Notes: generated by a model not told the origin, from the letters alone. DNA of 64,000 nt from Methanoculleus caldifontis (GCF_032842345.1 NZ_WBKO01000002.1:268208-332207); one strand, 5' to 3'. Positions 33,988-44,334 are shown, counted from the stretch's first letter. Translations and numbers: made by a program.

Positions 33988-34788
33988 TCACTTCCTCAAC
34001 CCCCCGTAGCGTTCCAGCATGGCCGCGAATACCCCGTCAAAGACCCCCGGCAGCCGATCGCGGAATCCCTGCACGCCGACCTCGGTGACGCCGCCGCGGG
34101 TCGCGACCTCTCCTATCAGGTCTTCCGGCGTCCTGCCGGTCTCCCGGAGGTAGGCGGCCGTGGCCGTGAGCAGATCCGTCGCGAGCACCAACGCCCGGTC
34201 CGGCGGGAGGCTGCTCGCACGGGCCGCGGCCCCGGCAAGTTCACCGATGATGGCGGCGAGCAACGCCGGCCCGCAGCTCGAGAGCAGCGTTGCGGCCGCA
34301 AGGTCCTCCTCCCCGACGGGCATCACGCTCCCGACGGCAGAGAAGAGGTTCTCGACCATGAGAGCCTCGTCCGTGCCGACCCACTGCCCGTGGCAGACCA
34401 GCGTCGTCCCCTCCCCGACCGCGGAGGTGGCCGTGGGCACGACCCGGCTGACCGGGCCTGCATACATCTCCTCGAGGTCATGGAGGCCGATCCCGGCGGC
34501 AAGCGAGACGAGATGCTCGCTCCCGTCCATCACCGGCACGATCTCCCGGAGGACTCCCATCGTCTCCTGCGGCCTGACGGCGATGACGATCGTGCGGCAC
34601 CGCCGGGCGAGGTCCGCGTTCGTCGCGGCGATCGCTATCCCCGGCCATGCGGCGGCGCAGGCGTCCAGGTTCCCCCGGCTCCTCGATGCCACCACGACCT
34701 CGCCGGGGGCGAGCACGCCGGACGCGAGGAAACCCTTCACCAGCATGCTGCCCATGTGCCCGTAGCCGATAACTCCTACCCGGTCCAT
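33988..34788 (-). CDS. proC: Pyrroline-5-carboxylate reductase
   Basis: A 266-residue ProC that reduces pyrroline-5-carboxylate to proline. The Rossmann motif is [18 protein letters not shown] (4-21). Later blocks are [45 protein letters not shown] and the C-terminal [22 protein letters not shown]. The family usually has PNxPxxVGxG where this has [15 protein letters not shown] lies nine bases before the ATG. Confidence 0.93.
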   Translation of the reverse strand: MDRVGVIGYGHMGSMLVKGFLASGVLAPGEVVVASRSRGNLDACAAAWPGIAIAATNADLARRCRTIVIAVRPQETMGVLREIVPVMDGSEHLVSLAAGIGLHDLEEMYAGPVSRVVPTATSAVGEGTTLVCHGQWVGTDEALMVENLFSAVGSVMPVGEEDLAAATLLSSCGPALLAAIIGELAGAAARASSLPPDRALVLATDLLTATAAYLRETGRTPEDLIGEVATRGGVTEVGVQGFRDRLPGVFDGVFAAMLERYGGLRK

Positions 34789-34832
34789 AATCCAGTCCTT
34801 CTCACCACATCGCTCTCTCTCCCAAAAAGAGT

Positions 34833-34859
34833 ACCCGCACCACGCGGGTGAGTATATAG
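34833..34859. promoter_or_regulatory. Divergent promoter with inverted repeat between proC and U32 genes
   Basis: ACCCGC-ACCAC-GCGGGT (34833-34849) is a perfect inverted repeat directly beside the TATA element GTATATAGT (34851-34859). The TATA serves the U32 gene (ATG at 34887, short leader) and, in reverse, can serve proC. Confidence 0.5.
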
Positions 34860-34886
34860 TCCGGCGGGGCGAACGGTACGAAGCAG

Positions 34887-37418
34887 ATGCCGCACAATCA
34901 CCATCAGGTATCCGGGTCGCCGGAACTGCTTGCGCCGGCCGGGTCGCCGGAGGCCCTGGCCGCAGCGGTCGCCGCCGGCGCGGACGCCGTCTACCTTGCC
35001 GGGAGGCGCTTTGGGGCCCGGCACTACGCGGCGAACTTCTCCGACGAGGAACTTCGCGCCGCCGTCGATTACGCGCACCTCCGAGGCGTCAGGGTCTACG
35101 TCACCGTGAATACCCTCGTCCGGGACGACGAACTCGCCGATGTGGCCCGCTACCTCCTCTGGCTCTACGAGACGGGGGTCGACGCCGTCCTGGTGCAGGA
35201 TGCCGGGGTGGCCTCGCTCGCCCGCGAGGCCGTGCCGGACCTCCTCCTCCACGCCTCGACCCAGATGACGGTCCACAACCGCGAGGGCGTGGGCCGGGCG
35301 GCGCGGGAGGGGTTCTCGCGCGTGGTGCTGGCACGGGAACTCACCCTCGCCGAGATCGAGGGGATCGGAGAGGAGGCAGCGGCACGGGGGATCGGCATCG
35401 AGGTCTTCGCCCACGGGGCGCTCTGCTACTGCTACTCGGGCCAGTGCCTCCTCTCCTCGGTCATCGGGGGGCGGAGCGGGAACCGGGGGATGTGCGCCCA
35501 GCCGTGCAGGAAGCCCTACCGGCTGGTGACAGGCGAGAAGGACGGGTACGGGCGCCCGAAGGAGCTCTGCGAGGTGCCCGCGGAGGACCATTACCTCCTC
35601 TCGACCCGGGACCTCGCGGTATACCCGCATCTCGATCGGCTCGCGCGTACGCCGGTGGCGTCGCTCAAGATCGAGGGGAGGATGCGCTCCCCGGAGTACG
35701 TCGCCACGGTGACGAGCATCTACCGGCGCGCCCTCGACGCGATCGCCGCCGGCAACCCCTGGTCGCCCTCGAAGGAAGAGATGCGGGACCTCGCCCTCGC
35801 GTTCAACCGGGAGTTCACGGAGGGCTACATCCTCGGCGCCCGCGATATCATGGCCCGCGACCGGCCCGGAAACCGGGGCATCCTGCTCGGCACGGTCACC
35901 GGCTACGACCCGCGGAGAGGGGAGGCGGCCGTCCGCCTCGCCGGCGACCTCTTACCCCGCTCCGGCGACGGACTCGCATTCTGCACGGACGATCCGGAGG
36001 AGGATACGGGCGCGGTCGTCAGAGGCACCCCGACCGCGAGGAGCGGGACGGTGCGCCTCTCCGTCCCCGCGCAGGTACGGGAGGGCGCCCGGGTCTTCCT
36101 GACGAAGAGCGCGGATCTCGAGGAGCGGGCGAAGCGGATCATGACAAAACCCCTGCCGCAGATCCCCATCGACATCTCGGCCGCCTGGGAGGACGGGGTG
36201 CCCTGCCTGGAGGCGACGGTCCCGGTGGACGGCGGCGAGCCGCTCCTGGTGCGCTACCGCTCCGACCTCGTGATGGAGCCAGCACGGAGCCGGCCGCTCG
36301 CCGCGGAGCAGATCGCCGAGCAGTTCGGGAAGACCGGGGGGACGCCGTTTATGGTCCGGAGAATGGATCTGCGGTACCCCGGCGGGCTCTTTGCGCCGGC
36401 AAGCGAGCTGAACCGGGTCCGGCGGACATTCTTAGAGCGGGTCGGGGAGGCCGTCCTCGCCGCCCGGCGCCCGGGGCAGGATGCGGTAGATGCCGCCCGC
36501 GAGAGGGTCGAGGCGGCGATCGCCGGGATGGAATGTTCCACAGAACAACGCCGCGCACCTCGCCCTCTCCCGGTCTCGGTCTACGCCGGCACCCTTGACG
36601 AAGCGGCGGCCGCGGCCCGGAGCGGCGCACGGACTGTCTACCTCGAACCCCCGGCCACCGGTATCCTCGCGGAGGCCGCCGCCGTCTGTCGGGAGGGGGG
36701 TGCCGACCTCGTCTGGAAGTGGCCGTCGATCACCCGGCGCGGGTTCCTCGATGCGGCGGCGCCCCTCCTCCCCTCACTCTACGACGCGGGCGTCCGCGGT
36801 GTCATGGTGAGCGGGATGGGGGTCGCGGATGCGGTCAGGCAGGCCGAGCCCCGGATGGCGCTCTACGGCGCCGCCGGGCTGAACCTCTGGAACCACAGGA
36901 CCGCCCGGGAACTTGCACCGCTCTTCCTGCGGTGCACGGCCTCCCCCGAACTCCCGGCCGCCGATCTTGCCCGGCTCGCAGAAGCGGCCGGGGAGGCTCC
37001 CGAACTCGAGGTCCTCGTGCAGGGGAACATCGAGGCGCTCGTGACCGAAGACCGGCTGGTGGCGGCGGTCTCCGGCAAGGAACCCGGCGACCGGTTCCTC
37101 GGGCTCGCAGACCAGCGCAACCGCGTCTTCCCGCTCAGGCACGACGGCGAGGGGCGGACCTACATCGCGAACGCCGTCGAGACCTGCCTCGTCGACCGGC
37201 TGCCCCGGATCGCCGGGATGGGCATCGACGCCGTCGCCATCGATGCACGGGGGCGGGGGCCGCATTACGCCGGGGAGATGGCCCGGCTCTACCGGGAGGG
37301 GATCGACGCCGCGGGCCGGGGAGACTCCCGCACCCTCGCCGCGCTCAAAGAAGAGGTGAAGCGGCGAGCGCTCGGCGGCATCACCGGCGGGCATTTCGTC
37401 AGGGGACTTGAGGAATGA
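34887..37418 (+). CDS. Peptidase U32 family protein with C-terminal collagenase-like domain (RlhA-like)
   Basis: An 843-residue U32 family protein. The N-terminal TIM-barrel-like core shows [34 protein letters not shown] and the signature [20 protein letters not shown] with [14 protein letters not shown]; these cysteines probably bind an Fe-S cluster. The second half, including a DUF3656-like segment, has [15 protein letters not shown]. Bacterial relatives (RlhA, TrhP) hydroxylate rRNA or tRNA rather than cut proteins, so an RNA-modification role is the better guess. Length is normal for the long U32 class. The TATA at 34851 indicates an almost leaderless message. Confidence 0.88.
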   Translation: MPHNHHQVSGSPELLAPAGSPEALAAAVAAGADAVYLAGRRFGARHYAANFSDEELRAAVDYAHLRGVRVYVTVNTLVRDDELADVARYLLWLYETGVDAVLVQDAGVASLAREAVPDLLLHASTQMTVHNREGVGRAAREGFSRVVLARELTLAEIEGIGEEAAARGIGIEVFAHGALCYCYSGQCLLSSVIGGRSGNRGMCAQPCRKPYRLVTGEKDGYGRPKELCEVPAEDHYLLSTRDLAVYPHLDRLARTPVASLKIEGRMRSPEYVATVTSIYRRALDAIAAGNPWSPSKEEMRDLALAFNREFTEGYILGARDIMARDRPGNRGILLGTVTGYDPRRGEAAVRLAGDLLPRSGDGLAFCTDDPEEDTGAVVRGTPTARSGTVRLSVPAQVREGARVFLTKSADLEERAKRIMTKPLPQIPIDISAAWEDGVPCLEATVPVDGGEPLLVRYRSDLVMEPARSRPLAAEQIAEQFGKTGGTPFMVRRMDLRYPGGLFAPASELNRVRRTFLERVGEAVLAARRPGQDAVDAARERVEAAIAGMECSTEQRRAPRPLPVSVYAGTLDEAAAAARSGARTVYLEPPATGILAEAAAVCREGGADLVWKWPSITRRGFLDAAAPLLPSLYDAGVRGVMVSGMGVADAVRQAEPRMALYGAAGLNLWNHRTARELAPLFLRCTASPELPAADLARLAEAAGEAPELEVLVQGNIEALVTEDRLVAAVSGKEPGDRFLGLADQRNRVFPLRHDGEGRTYIANAVETCLVDRLPRIAGMGIDAVAIDARGRGPHYAGEMARLYREGIDAAGRGDSRTLAALKEEVKRRALGGITGGHFVRGLEE

Positions 37419-37518
37419 GCCCGGGCCGGTATTAGTCCCGGCTGCCGTCCCCGATTCCCTGCCCCCGCCATCAGAGTTAATATCAGGAGGGGCAACCTAT
37501 CAGGCGGACGTGAGGAAT

Positions 37519-38187
37519 ATGGTTTCACCCTTTATTCTGGTCAACCTCAAGACCTACAAGGAAGGTATGGGCAGCAACGCCCACCGGATCGCCGCTGCGG
37601 CCGAGACCGTGGCAAGAGAGAGCGGGGCCGTCATCGGCATCGCCCCGGCCTTCACCGAACTCCACCCGATGAGCCACCACTACGCGATACCGGTCTTTGC
37701 CCAGCACATCGACGCGATCACCCCCGGCGCCCACACCGGCCATATCCTTCCCGAGGCGGTCAGGTCGGCGGGCGCACGCGGCACCCTGATCAACCACTCA
37801 GAACGCCGCCTCACTCTCGCCGATATCGGCGCCTGCGTCGAGGCCGCACGGAGGCTCCACCTCGAGTCGGTCGTCTGCACGAACAACGACGCCACCAGCG
37901 CCGCCGCCGCTGCCCTCAAGCCCGATTACGTGGCGATCGAGCCCCCGGAGCTGATCGGGAGCGGGGTCTCGGTCTCGAAGGCCGACCCGGGGATCATCGA
38001 GCGGTCCGTCAACGCCGTCAGGGCGGTGAACCCGGACGTGAAGGTCCTGACCGGGGCGGGCATCCAGTCAGGCGAATGCGTCAGGATCGCCGTCGACCTC
38101 GGCACCTGCGGCGTCCTTCTGGCTTCAAGCGTCGTCAAGGCCGAGAACCCCGAAGCCGTCCTCCGGGATCTCGTCTCCCTGATCTAG
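37519..38187 (+). CDS. tpiA: Triosephosphate isomerase (archaeal type)
   Basis: A 222-residue archaeal TIM, shorter than bacterial forms. [15 protein letters not shown] has the catalytic Lys. [16 protein letters not shown] and INHSERRLT have the catalytic His, and [14 protein letters not shown] has the catalytic Glu. The phosphate loop [10 protein letters not shown] is also present. The ATG at 37519 follows GAGG closely; a GTG three codons upstream is an alternative. A TATA-like GTTAATATC lies near 37474. Confidence 0.96.
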   Translation: MVSPFILVNLKTYKEGMGSNAHRIAAAAETVARESGAVIGIAPAFTELHPMSHHYAIPVFAQHIDAITPGAHTGHILPEAVRSAGARGTLINHSERRLTLADIGACVEAARRLHLESVVCTNNDATSAAAAALKPDYVAIEPPELIGSGVSVSKADPGIIERSVNAVRAVNPDVKVLTGAGIQSGECVRIAVDLGTCGVLLASSVVKAENPEAVLRDLVSLI

Positions 38188-38293
38188 AAGACCCCCAGGC
38201 GCAGGTGTACACCCTCAAACAGAAACCTGAGGCACATGGCCTCGCACGGAAGTACAAAGACCCTGAAGAGAAGACAAAAGAAGCATTTATTGG

Positions 38294-38378
38294 ACTTCGC
38301 GTCTTTTCGCGGCTTCGCGTGAGGTGGCGGTACAGATATACAAACCAGCCCTCACGCGAAGCCGCGAAGATCGCGAAG
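38294..38378. repeat. Palindromic repeat pair between tpiA and the CBS regulator (copy R4)
   Basis: The left arm is CTTCGCGTCTTTTCGCGGCT plus TCGCGTGAGG (38295-38324), and the inverted arm is CCTCACGCGAAGCCGCGAAG plus ATCGCGAAGG (38349-38378). A 24-base spacer separates them. The pair could fold into one long stem between two convergent gene ends. Region 38188-38293 otherwise holds nothing recognised. Confidence 0.82.
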
Positions 38379-38384
38379 GGGGTG

Positions 38385-38939
38385 TCAGGTGATCAGCGAT
38401 ATCAGGTTGTGCTTGGTGATGACACCCTGCACCTTCCCTTTCTCGATCACGATGATGGCGTGGTTGTGGTGCAGGAGGCGGACGACCGTGTCGACAGACG
38501 CCGTCGGGGGAACGGTCGGGAAGCCCGGCTCCATATAATCCTTCACCAGTTTCCGGTGCGTCTGGTGAAGCCCCCCCGTCTCCATGGCGTTCATGATCGC
38601 GGATTCGGATATGCATCCTATGGGGATCCCGTTCTCGAGCACCGGCAGTTGAGAGATCCCGTTCTGGCCCATGATCTCGACGGCCCGGCCGACGGGATCA
38701 TCCGGGGCGACAGAGAGGACGGGAGCGCTCATCACGTCCGCGGCCGTTACGCCCGAGTGCTCCGCGGCCTGCAGGACTTCCACGATCTTTGCGAGCGTAC
38801 TCACCCTCGGGTCCACGCTGCCCGCCTCGATCCGCGCGACCATAGATTGACTGATTCCAGCCATACGGGCTACATCTGCCTGCTTTAAGCCCATGCGAAT
38901 CCGTTTCTCCCGCAGTTCGGCCGGGGTGGGGATCTCCAT
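38385..38939 (-). CDS. XRE-type helix-turn-helix protein with paired CBS domains
   Basis: A 184-residue regulator. Residues 8-62 are an XRE/Cro helix-turn-helix (LKQADVARMAGISQSMVARIEAGSVDPRVSTL). Two CBS motifs follow (VMSAPVLSVAPDDPVGRAVEIMG and YMEPGFPTVPPTASVDTVVRLL), forming a Bateman module that usually senses adenylates. This is a standard archaeal combination for ligand-controlled transcription. A perfect inverted repeat sits right before the start codon, suggesting autoregulation. Confidence 0.9.
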   Translation of the reverse strand: MEIPTPAELREKRIRMGLKQADVARMAGISQSMVARIEAGSVDPRVSTLAKIVEVLQAAEHSGVTAADVMSAPVLSVAPDDPVGRAVEIMGQNGISQLPVLENGIPIGCISESAIMNAMETGGLHQTHRKLVKDYMEPGFPTVPPTASVDTVVRLLHHNHAIIVIEKGKVQGVITKHNLISLIT

Positions 38940-38942
38940 ATT

Positions 38943-38970
38943 ATTACTATAAGTAATTTTTTCACTTATA
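38943..38970 (-). promoter_or_regulatory. Promoter and probable operator of the XRE-CBS gene
   Basis: ATTACT-ATA-AGTAAT (38943-38957) is a perfect inverted repeat with a three-base spacer, four bases upstream of the ATG. A TATA-like TATAAGTG (minus strand, 38961-38968) lies about 26 bases before the ATG, so the palindrome falls between TATA and transcription start, where a repressor would block initiation. Confidence 0.6.
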
Positions 38971-39025
38971 CGTTTGCCCCGCCTCCCCCGGAGAGATTAA
39001 TATAGGCCGGGGCGTATCGGGGAGT

Positions 39026-39289
39026 ATGGCCGCGAACAATGATCTGCAGCAGAGCGTCCTCGCGAAGGTCAGGGATATCCTCTCGACCTACCACACTCAG
39101 GACGCCGTCCAGAGCGAACTGGAGAATCTCGGTTTCGAGGTCCGGGCGGAGCACGCAGACGTCGTCTCCATGGAGAATGCGCCTGCGGAGGTCTTCGTCC
39201 AGCTCTCCGTGAACGAACGGGGCGAGGTCTTCGACTCGCATGTCGTGACGTTTGAAGAGATCGAACTCCAGCCGCGGGGGAAGGCCTGA
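39026..39289 (+). CDS. Small conserved-looking hypothetical protein
   Basis: An 87-residue soluble acidic protein (LQQSVLAKVRDILSTYHTQDAVQ...ENLGFEVRAEHADVVSMENAPAEVFVQLSV). Family not recognised; no cysteine or catalytic motif. TTAATATAGG at 38998-39007 lies about 25 bases before the ATG, so the transcript is probably leaderless. It is the only gene between the XRE-CBS promoter and the RNase P RNA gene. Confidence 0.7.
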   Translation: MAANNDLQQSVLAKVRDILSTYHTQDAVQSELENLGFEVRAEHADVVSMENAPAEVFVQLSVNERGEVFDSHVVTFEEIELQPRGKA

Positions 39290-39326
39290 GGTCGCGACAG
39301 GAGGAATTTTAGCGAGAAGAGCGTTC

Positions 39327-39682
39327 CGATAGCAGGAGTGGGAGGAGTAAGCCTCCTTCTGTTCTGTGCGGCATTCAGCTGAGCGCCATACCTGGGCGGA
39401 TACCAGACTATCCATCTGCCCTATTCTGGCTTGCACCCGCAGGGATTCACCGTTTCATCGTATCCCGCCGTTACGTTCAACGAGGTGCGCGGAAACCCGC
39501 GCGACTCGCCCCCGAAGAGGAGGCTCGGTCGTTTCATCACTGACGGCGGGCCGTGTCGTTTCTGTGTCATTGCCGTGACTCTCGCCACCCGCACTTGCAT
39601 GCGGCTGCGTGTCTGGCAGGTGGGAGGACTTTCCTCAGCAGCACATAAAGTGCCACCGTCGGCCGCACTCTCCCTCTCCTAT
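39327..39682 (-). ncRNA. rnpB: RNase P RNA (archaeal type)
   Basis: About 356 nt on the minus strand. Conserved region I reads GAGGAAAGTCC (around 39626-39636), and conserved region V reads ACAGAA followed by GGAGGCTTACTCC (39343-39366). The two ends pair as helix P1: GAGAGGGAG near the 5' end with CTCCCACTC near the 3' end, plus ATAG/CTAT. It processes the 5' ends of pre-tRNAs. A TATA box at 39701-39710 fits the proposed 5' end. The 3' end is set by the helix and may vary by a few bases. Confidence 0.92.
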
Positions 39683-39700
39683 ATAATATCCGCCTCTAAG

Positions 39701-39710
39701 AATATAAATC
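39701..39710 (-). promoter_or_regulatory. TATA box of the RNase P RNA gene
   Basis: GATTTATATT on the minus strand lies about 23 bases before the proposed RNA 5' end at 39682. Confidence 0.6.
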
Positions 39711-39808
39711 AGTACGGGTACCCGCCCGGGCGGCCCTGCCGCCACCCGGCGCTGCGGGCTTCCGCGGAGGCCCCCGGGCCGGCCGCGCATACCCCCCGGA
39801 TACCGGAT

Positions 39809-39842
39809 AGATTTATATACCGGGTCACTGGTCTTACCAGTG
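39809..39842 (+). promoter_or_regulatory. TATA box and inverted repeat of the archaellin-like gene
   Basis: AGATTTATATACC (39809-39821) is a strong TATA box. CACTGG-TCTTA-CCAGTG (39826-39842) is a perfect inverted repeat just downstream, ending about where transcription should start and 12 bases before the ATG. It is a candidate operator. Confidence 0.6.
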
Positions 39843-39853
39843 GCGTTATTACC

Positions 39854-40444
39854 ATGGGGGGAAGTGAGGTATCGACACAGTTAGAGCTGGCGGCAATCTT
39901 CGTCGGGTTCGTCGCCATCACAACGCTCTTTTCGTTTGTCTCGATCGGGGCAAGCGCTATGGGAGGCGGGGTCGCGACCGGTACGGGCACGTATCCGGTC
40001 CTCGCCGCGGGCGAGCCACACCTTGCACCGGTCGGGGGGATCGCCGGCCATTCGTCGGTCCCGGAGTTCTCCGGCGTTCTGGTTGACATCCTGACCTTCG
40101 CCGTCGTCAACACCGGGGAGGACGGGGCCGTCGACCTCTCCCGGGCCACCGTGACGGTGGCGGCGGGGGACTATCTCAAGATTCTCAGGCGGTCCGACAC
40201 ACTTTATCCGGCAGGCACCTGGACGGCGTCGTTGCCCCGGAACGACGACGGGAGTATACCCCTCCGGGCAGGAGAGGAGTGCACGGTCCGGATCCGCCTT
40301 GACCGCCCGGTACCTGCCGGGGAGCCTCTGACCGTCAGGGTGCGCCTTGCAGGCGACAGGCCCTGCACGATCACGGCGCAGGCCCGGACCGCCGGCGTCG
40401 ATACCGTCGCCGGCACCGCTGTCTCCTCTTCTCCGGAAGACTAA
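39854..40444 (+). CDS. Archaellin/type IV pilin-like secreted or surface protein
   Basis: A 196-residue protein with an archaellin-like N-terminal helix, QLELAAIFVGFVAITTLFSF, closely resembling the GLEAAIVLIAFVVVAAVFSYV core of archaellins. A Gly-rich turn and a beta-rich domain follow (FAVVNTGEDGAVDLSRATVTV). A canonical class III signal peptide is not obvious: the segment before the helix is only MGGSEVST, so peptidase processing is uncertain. No other archaellum genes are adjacent. The ATG at 39854 is chosen; the frame upstream runs through the antisense of RNase P RNA. Confidence 0.72.
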   Translation: MGGSEVSTQLELAAIFVGFVAITTLFSFVSIGASAMGGGVATGTGTYPVLAAGEPHLAPVGGIAGHSSVPEFSGVLVDILTFAVVNTGEDGAVDLSRATVTVAAGDYLKILRRSDTLYPAGTWTASLPRNDDGSIPLRAGEECTVRIRLDRPVPAGEPLTVRVRLAGDRPCTITAQARTAGVDTVAGTAVSSSPED

Positions 40445-40473
40445 AAGTATTCAACATCCTACGACCCATTTTG

Positions 40474-41040
40474 ATGGAAATGCTGACCCCGGAAGAAGGC
40501 AGAACGGCAGTTCGTCTGGCACGGAGCGCCATCGAGAAAACCCTCAACGGCGAACGGGCGGCGCTGCCCGATCTCCCGGCGATCTTTCGCGAGAAGCGCG
40601 GCGTCTTCGTCACGATCAAGCGGCAGGGGCATCTTCGCGGCTGCATCGGCCTCCCGTACCCGGTAAAACCGCTCGGCGAGGCGCTCGTCGAAGCGGCCGC
40701 ATCGGCAGCCCTCGAGGACCCGCGGTTCCCGCCGGTCTCGCGGTCGGAGCTCGCCGACCTCGATCTCGAGGTGACGGTGCTGACACAGCCCCGACCGCTC
40801 GACTGCCCGCCGGAAGAACGTCCCGGCTGCGTCGAGGTCGGGCGGCACGGCCTGATCGTCACCGGCCTCGGGACCGGGGGCCTCCTCCTCCCGCAGGTCC
40901 CGGCCGAGTACGGCTGGAGCAGCCGGGAGTTCCTCGACCAGACCTGCGTCAAGGCCGGGCTTTCGCCCGGCTGCTGGAAGCGTAAAGACGTCGCCGTACT
41001 GACGTTCGAGGGTCAGATATTCGAAGAAAAGGCGGTTTAA
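40474..41040 (+). CDS. AMMECR1 domain protein
   Basis: A 188-residue member of the AMMECR1 family, universal in archaea and eukaryotes and of uncertain function. The invariant LRGCIG motif is present ([20 protein letters not shown]). [14 protein letters not shown] and [19 protein letters not shown] follow, as in relatives. The ATG at 40474 lies 25-30 bases after CTAAAAGTATTC, consistent with a leaderless transcript. It is separated by 5 bp from tgtA. Confidence 0.92.
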   Translation: MEMLTPEEGRTAVRLARSAIEKTLNGERAALPDLPAIFREKRGVFVTIKRQGHLRGCIGLPYPVKPLGEALVEAAASAALEDPRFPPVSRSELADLDLEVTVLTQPRPLDCPPEERPGCVEVGRHGLIVTGLGTGGLLLPQVPAEYGWSSREFLDQTCVKAGLSPGCWKRKDVAVLTFEGQIFEEKAV

Positions 41041-41045
41041 CCCGA

Positions 41046-42497
41046 ATGGCAATTACGTTTGAAGTCATCCACAAAGATATCGCGGGAAGGGTCGGGAAAC
41101 TCAGGGTGAATGACAGAACAGTCAGGACGCCCGCACTCCTCCCCGTCGTCAACCCTCACCTCCCCCTGGTAACCCCCCGCGAGATGCGGGAGATGGGCGT
41201 CGAGGCCCTGATCACGAACGCCTACATCTTCAGGCGGAGCACGGAGTACCGCGACCGGGCACTTTCAGAGGGGCTTCATAAGGTCCTCGACTTCGACGGC
41301 GCGATCATGACCGACTCCGGCTCGTTCCAGCTCTCCGTCTACGGCGAGGTCGAGGTGAGCAACCAGGAGACGATCGAGTTCCAGCAGGCGATCGGGAGCG
41401 ATATCATCGTCCCCCTGGACATCCCCACCCCGCCGGACGCCGGAAGGGAGAGGGCCGAGCGTGAACTCGTGGTCACGATGGACCGGATCCACGAAGCCCG
41501 CGAACTCTTCCCCGACGCGAACCTCGTCGGTCCGGTGCAGGGCGGCATCTTCACCGACCTCCGCGAGGAGGCCGGACGGGCCGTCCAGGAGTTCGGGTTC
41601 ACCTTCTGCCCGGTCGGGGCCGTGGTGCCGCTGATGGAGAGTTACCGCTACAAAGACCTCGTTCAGGTCGTCCTCGCGGCCAAACGCGGCCTCTCCCCGG
41701 CGACCGCCGTCCACCTCTTCGGTGCGGGCCACCCGTCGATGTTCGCCCTCGCCGTCGCGATGGGCTGCGACCTCTTCGACTCGGCCGCATACGCCCTCTT
41801 CGCCCGTGAAGGGCGCTACATCACCACGCACGGGAGCCTCAAGATCGACGAGCTCGCGGAACTCCCCTGCGCCTGCCGGGTCTGCCGCTCGATGACCGCC
41901 GAGGAACTCCGGCAGTCAAAGGACCGGGAGCGGCTGCTCGCGCTCCACAACCTCCACGTCACCCTCGCGGAGATCGCCCGTATCCGGCAGGCGATCCAGG
42001 ACGGGACCCTCTGGGAACTCGTCGACGAGCGGTGCCGGAGCCACCCGCGCCTGCTCGACGGCTACCGGGAACTTCTGGCCCACGCGGCCGAACTCGAACG
42101 CGACGACCCTGTCTCCAAGCGCCGGTTCTTCTACCGGGGCTCGGAGAGCTGCCGGAGGACGGAGGTTATCCGCTACCAGGAGGTCATCCCCCGCATCCCC
42201 CTTGGGGAGCGGGTGCTGGTCTCATTCGACGGCCGGGAGGTTCCGGGATTCGATACCGTCCTGAACTTCAAGCCCCCCTTCGGGCCGTACCCGACGGAAC
42301 TCGCGGAGACCTTCCCGGTGGGCCAGAGCGAGGTCCCGGAATGGGACGACGATATGGTCCGGTCGGGGTGCGCCGGGATCCGGGCCCTTATGGAGGCCCA
42401 CCCGGAGAGCCGGTTTGCCGTCCGGTGCGGCGAAGAGTGGGTGCGCCTCGTCCTTGAAGAGGTCCCCGACGCGGAGGTGTACCGTGAGCAGGTATGA
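41046..42497 (+). CDS. tgtA: tRNA-guanine(15) transglycosylase (archaeosine pathway)
   Basis: A 483-residue enzyme that exchanges guanine-15 of tRNA for preQ0. Catalytic blocks: [21 protein letters not shown] (nucleophile Asp), [16 protein letters not shown] and [28 protein letters not shown]. The zinc site is CACRVC with a downstream Cys/His (LHNLHV). It is shorter than the 600-plus residues of full archaeal TgtA: the C-terminal PUA domain is missing and is instead carried by the partner gene arcS, which overlaps by 14 bp. Confidence 0.95.
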   Translation: MAITFEVIHKDIAGRVGKLRVNDRTVRTPALLPVVNPHLPLVTPREMREMGVEALITNAYIFRRSTEYRDRALSEGLHKVLDFDGAIMTDSGSFQLSVYGEVEVSNQETIEFQQAIGSDIIVPLDIPTPPDAGRERAERELVVTMDRIHEARELFPDANLVGPVQGGIFTDLREEAGRAVQEFGFTFCPVGAVVPLMESYRYKDLVQVVLAAKRGLSPATAVHLFGAGHPSMFALAVAMGCDLFDSAAYALFAREGRYITTHGSLKIDELAELPCACRVCRSMTAEELRQSKDRERLLALHNLHVTLAEIARIRQAIQDGTLWELVDERCRSHPRLLDGYRELLAHAAELERDDPVSKRRFFYRGSESCRRTEVIRYQEVIPRIPLGERVLVSFDGREVPGFDTVLNFKPPFGPYPTELAETFPVGQSEVPEWDDDMVRSGCAGIRALMEAHPESRFAVRCGEEWVRLVLEEVPDAEVYREQV

Positions 42498-44121
42498 GAC
42501 GCAGAAGCACGACGGCCTCGCACGGATCGGCGCCTTCGAGCACGAAGGGACGAGCGTCTCCCTCCCCGCCGCCCTCGATACGGACGATGTCTTCCCCACG
42601 CTCCGCGAGCGTCTGCTCTCGAACGTCCCCCTCTCGGCGGACGAGGGGTTCGTCCGCGACTACTTCTCCCCCGGCGAAGGGCAGCCGGTCGCCGTCCACC
42701 CGCTCGCAGAGCCGAAGGCGGAGTCGGGCGACTGCGCCCTGGTCGCGAACTGGCATACGGCACTCAGGAACCCCCGGAACTACACGGGATGGCTTGCGGC
42801 CTTAAAAGAGAGCGTCCCCCCGGACACCGCGTGGTACGCCCCGGCGTCGGCGCTCCCCTCGACCGCCTGCCTCCTCATTTACTCGGGCTTCGACCTCTTC
42901 GACTACCGGGCCGTCGACCTCGCCTCGGCGCAGAAGAAGTTCTGTCTCCCCGAAGGCGAGTTCCCCGCCTCGCTGATGGAGACCGGGGCCTGCGGGTGCG
43001 AGGGCTGCCGGGAGGGGAACCTCGTCCGGCACAACCGTCTCGCACTCGACCGCGAGATCGCCCTCGTCCGGCACTACATCGAGGCCGGGCGGCTCCGTGA
43101 ACTGATGGAGTCCCGGTGCCGCGCAGACGCCGCGCAGGTGGGCATCCTCCGGTTCCTCGACCGGAACTACGCCCTCATGGAGCGCTTCCTCCCGGTTGTC
43201 CGGGCGGTGCCGATGCGGGCGAACACCGCCGAGTCACAGAACCGGGCCGAGATCCGGCGGTTCGCCGACCGGGTGATCGAGCGGTTCGTCCCGACCCGGA
43301 CCGACGTCGCGGTCCTCCTCCCCTGCTCGGCGCGGAAACCCTACTCGCTCTCAAGGAGCCACAAGCTCTTCATGAACACGGTCGACCGGCGGGCGCACGA
43401 ACTGATCGTCACCTCGCCCCTCGGCCTCGTCCCCCGCGAACTCGAGCGGATCTACCCGGCCGGCCACTACGATGTGCCGGTGACGGGCTACTGGGACCGC
43501 GAGGAGTGCGCCTTCATCGCCGATATCCTCACCCGCTACTTCGCGGCGCACCCCTACCGCCGGGTTATCGCCCACCTCGAGGGCGGAGCGCTCACCGTCG
43601 CGGAGATGGCGGCGGAAGCCTGCGGGATCGACCTCGAGGTGACCTGCCAGGGCCACCCGACGGCGCCGGGGTCTCTGCGTGCCCTGAACGCCGCCCTCGA
43701 GGGCGAGCGCCGGGTGCAGACCGACATCGTCCGGGGAACGGTATCCTGGCAGTTCGGAACGGAGATCAGTTCCAAGGGCCTCCAGATCCGGGGCAGGAGC
43801 ATGCAGATGGCGGTTCTGCGCGGGAAGCAGCAACTCTTCAGCATCGACGCCGGGACCGGGCTCTTCCGCCCGACGTTCGAGGGCTGGGACCTGATACCCG
43901 AGGGCTACCGGGTCAGGATCGACGCCTTCGTGCCGCAGGGCGACGTCCTCGCGCCGGGGATCACCGCCTGCGACCCCCGGATACGGGAGGGCGACGAGGT
44001 GCTCGTGGAAGGGCCGCTCGCGATCGCCACCGGGAAGGCGCTGATGGGTGCGGACGAGATGCTCCGGTCGAAGCGCGGCGTGGCGATCCGGGTGCGGAAG
44101 GTAAAGAAGCTCGGGGAGTGA
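42484..44121 (+). CDS. arcS: Archaeosine synthase ArcS (DUF5591, PUA domain)
   Basis: A 545-residue TgtA paralogue that modifies preQ0 at tRNA position 15 toward archaeosine. The N-terminal half is a degenerate TGT barrel. The ArcS signature [17 protein letters not shown] is at about residue 280. A zinc-like [10 protein letters not shown] precedes it. The C-terminal 75 residues are a PUA RNA-binding domain ([15 protein letters not shown]...IRVRKVKK). The start is GTG at 42484, four bases after GGAGGTG. The radical SAM partner RaSEA is not in this window. Confidence 0.94.
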   Translation: MSRYETQKHDGLARIGAFEHEGTSVSLPAALDTDDVFPTLRERLLSNVPLSADEGFVRDYFSPGEGQPVAVHPLAEPKAESGDCALVANWHTALRNPRNYTGWLAALKESVPPDTAWYAPASALPSTACLLIYSGFDLFDYRAVDLASAQKKFCLPEGEFPASLMETGACGCEGCREGNLVRHNRLALDREIALVRHYIEAGRLRELMESRCRADAAQVGILRFLDRNYALMERFLPVVRAVPMRANTAESQNRAEIRRFADRVIERFVPTRTDVAVLLPCSARKPYSLSRSHKLFMNTVDRRAHELIVTSPLGLVPRELERIYPAGHYDVPVTGYWDREECAFIADILTRYFAAHPYRRVIAHLEGGALTVAEMAAEACGIDLEVTCQGHPTAPGSLRALNAALEGERRVQTDIVRGTVSWQFGTEISSKGLQIRGRSMQMAVLRGKQQLFSIDAGTGLFRPTFEGWDLIPEGYRVRIDAFVPQGDVLAPGITACDPRIREGDEVLVEGPLAIATGKALMGADEMLRSKRGVAIRVRKVKKLGE

Positions 44122-44170
44122 GCGGTCCTCCCCGGGCTCGTGCCCTGCGGCGCTCGGGCGGTGACGCAGT

Positions 44171-44334
44171 CTCACACAAAGACGTAAAGGGGACTGCCAA
44201 TAACAGCAAACGAATTTCGCGCGAAGCCGCGAAGAGCGCGAAGCTTGTATGACTCTTGACTACTTCTCTTCGCGTCTTTCGCGACTTCGCGTGAGGCAGA
44301 GTGAGGGGCTATGACCTATCCTCACGCAAAAGCG
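44171..44334. repeat. Multiple palindromic repeat arms after arcS (copy R5)
   Basis: An inverted-orientation arm GCGCGAAGCCGCGAAGAGCG plus CGAAG lies at 44219-44243. A direct arm CTTCGCGTCTTTCGCGACTT plus CGCGTGAGG lies at 44268-44296. A partial inverted arm CCTCACGCAAAAGCG lies at 44320-44334. A weaker relic, CTCACACAAAGACGTAAAG, lies at 44171-44189. Confidence 0.78.

Noticed and set aside
39431-39853. N-terminal extension of the archaellin-like gene
   Set aside because: It runs through the antisense of RNase P RNA and its promoter; the TATA box at 39809 lies after it.
15343-44334. CRISPR interpretation of the recurring palindromes
   Set aside because: Arms are scattered singly or in inverted pairs, spacing is irregular, and no cas genes are present.
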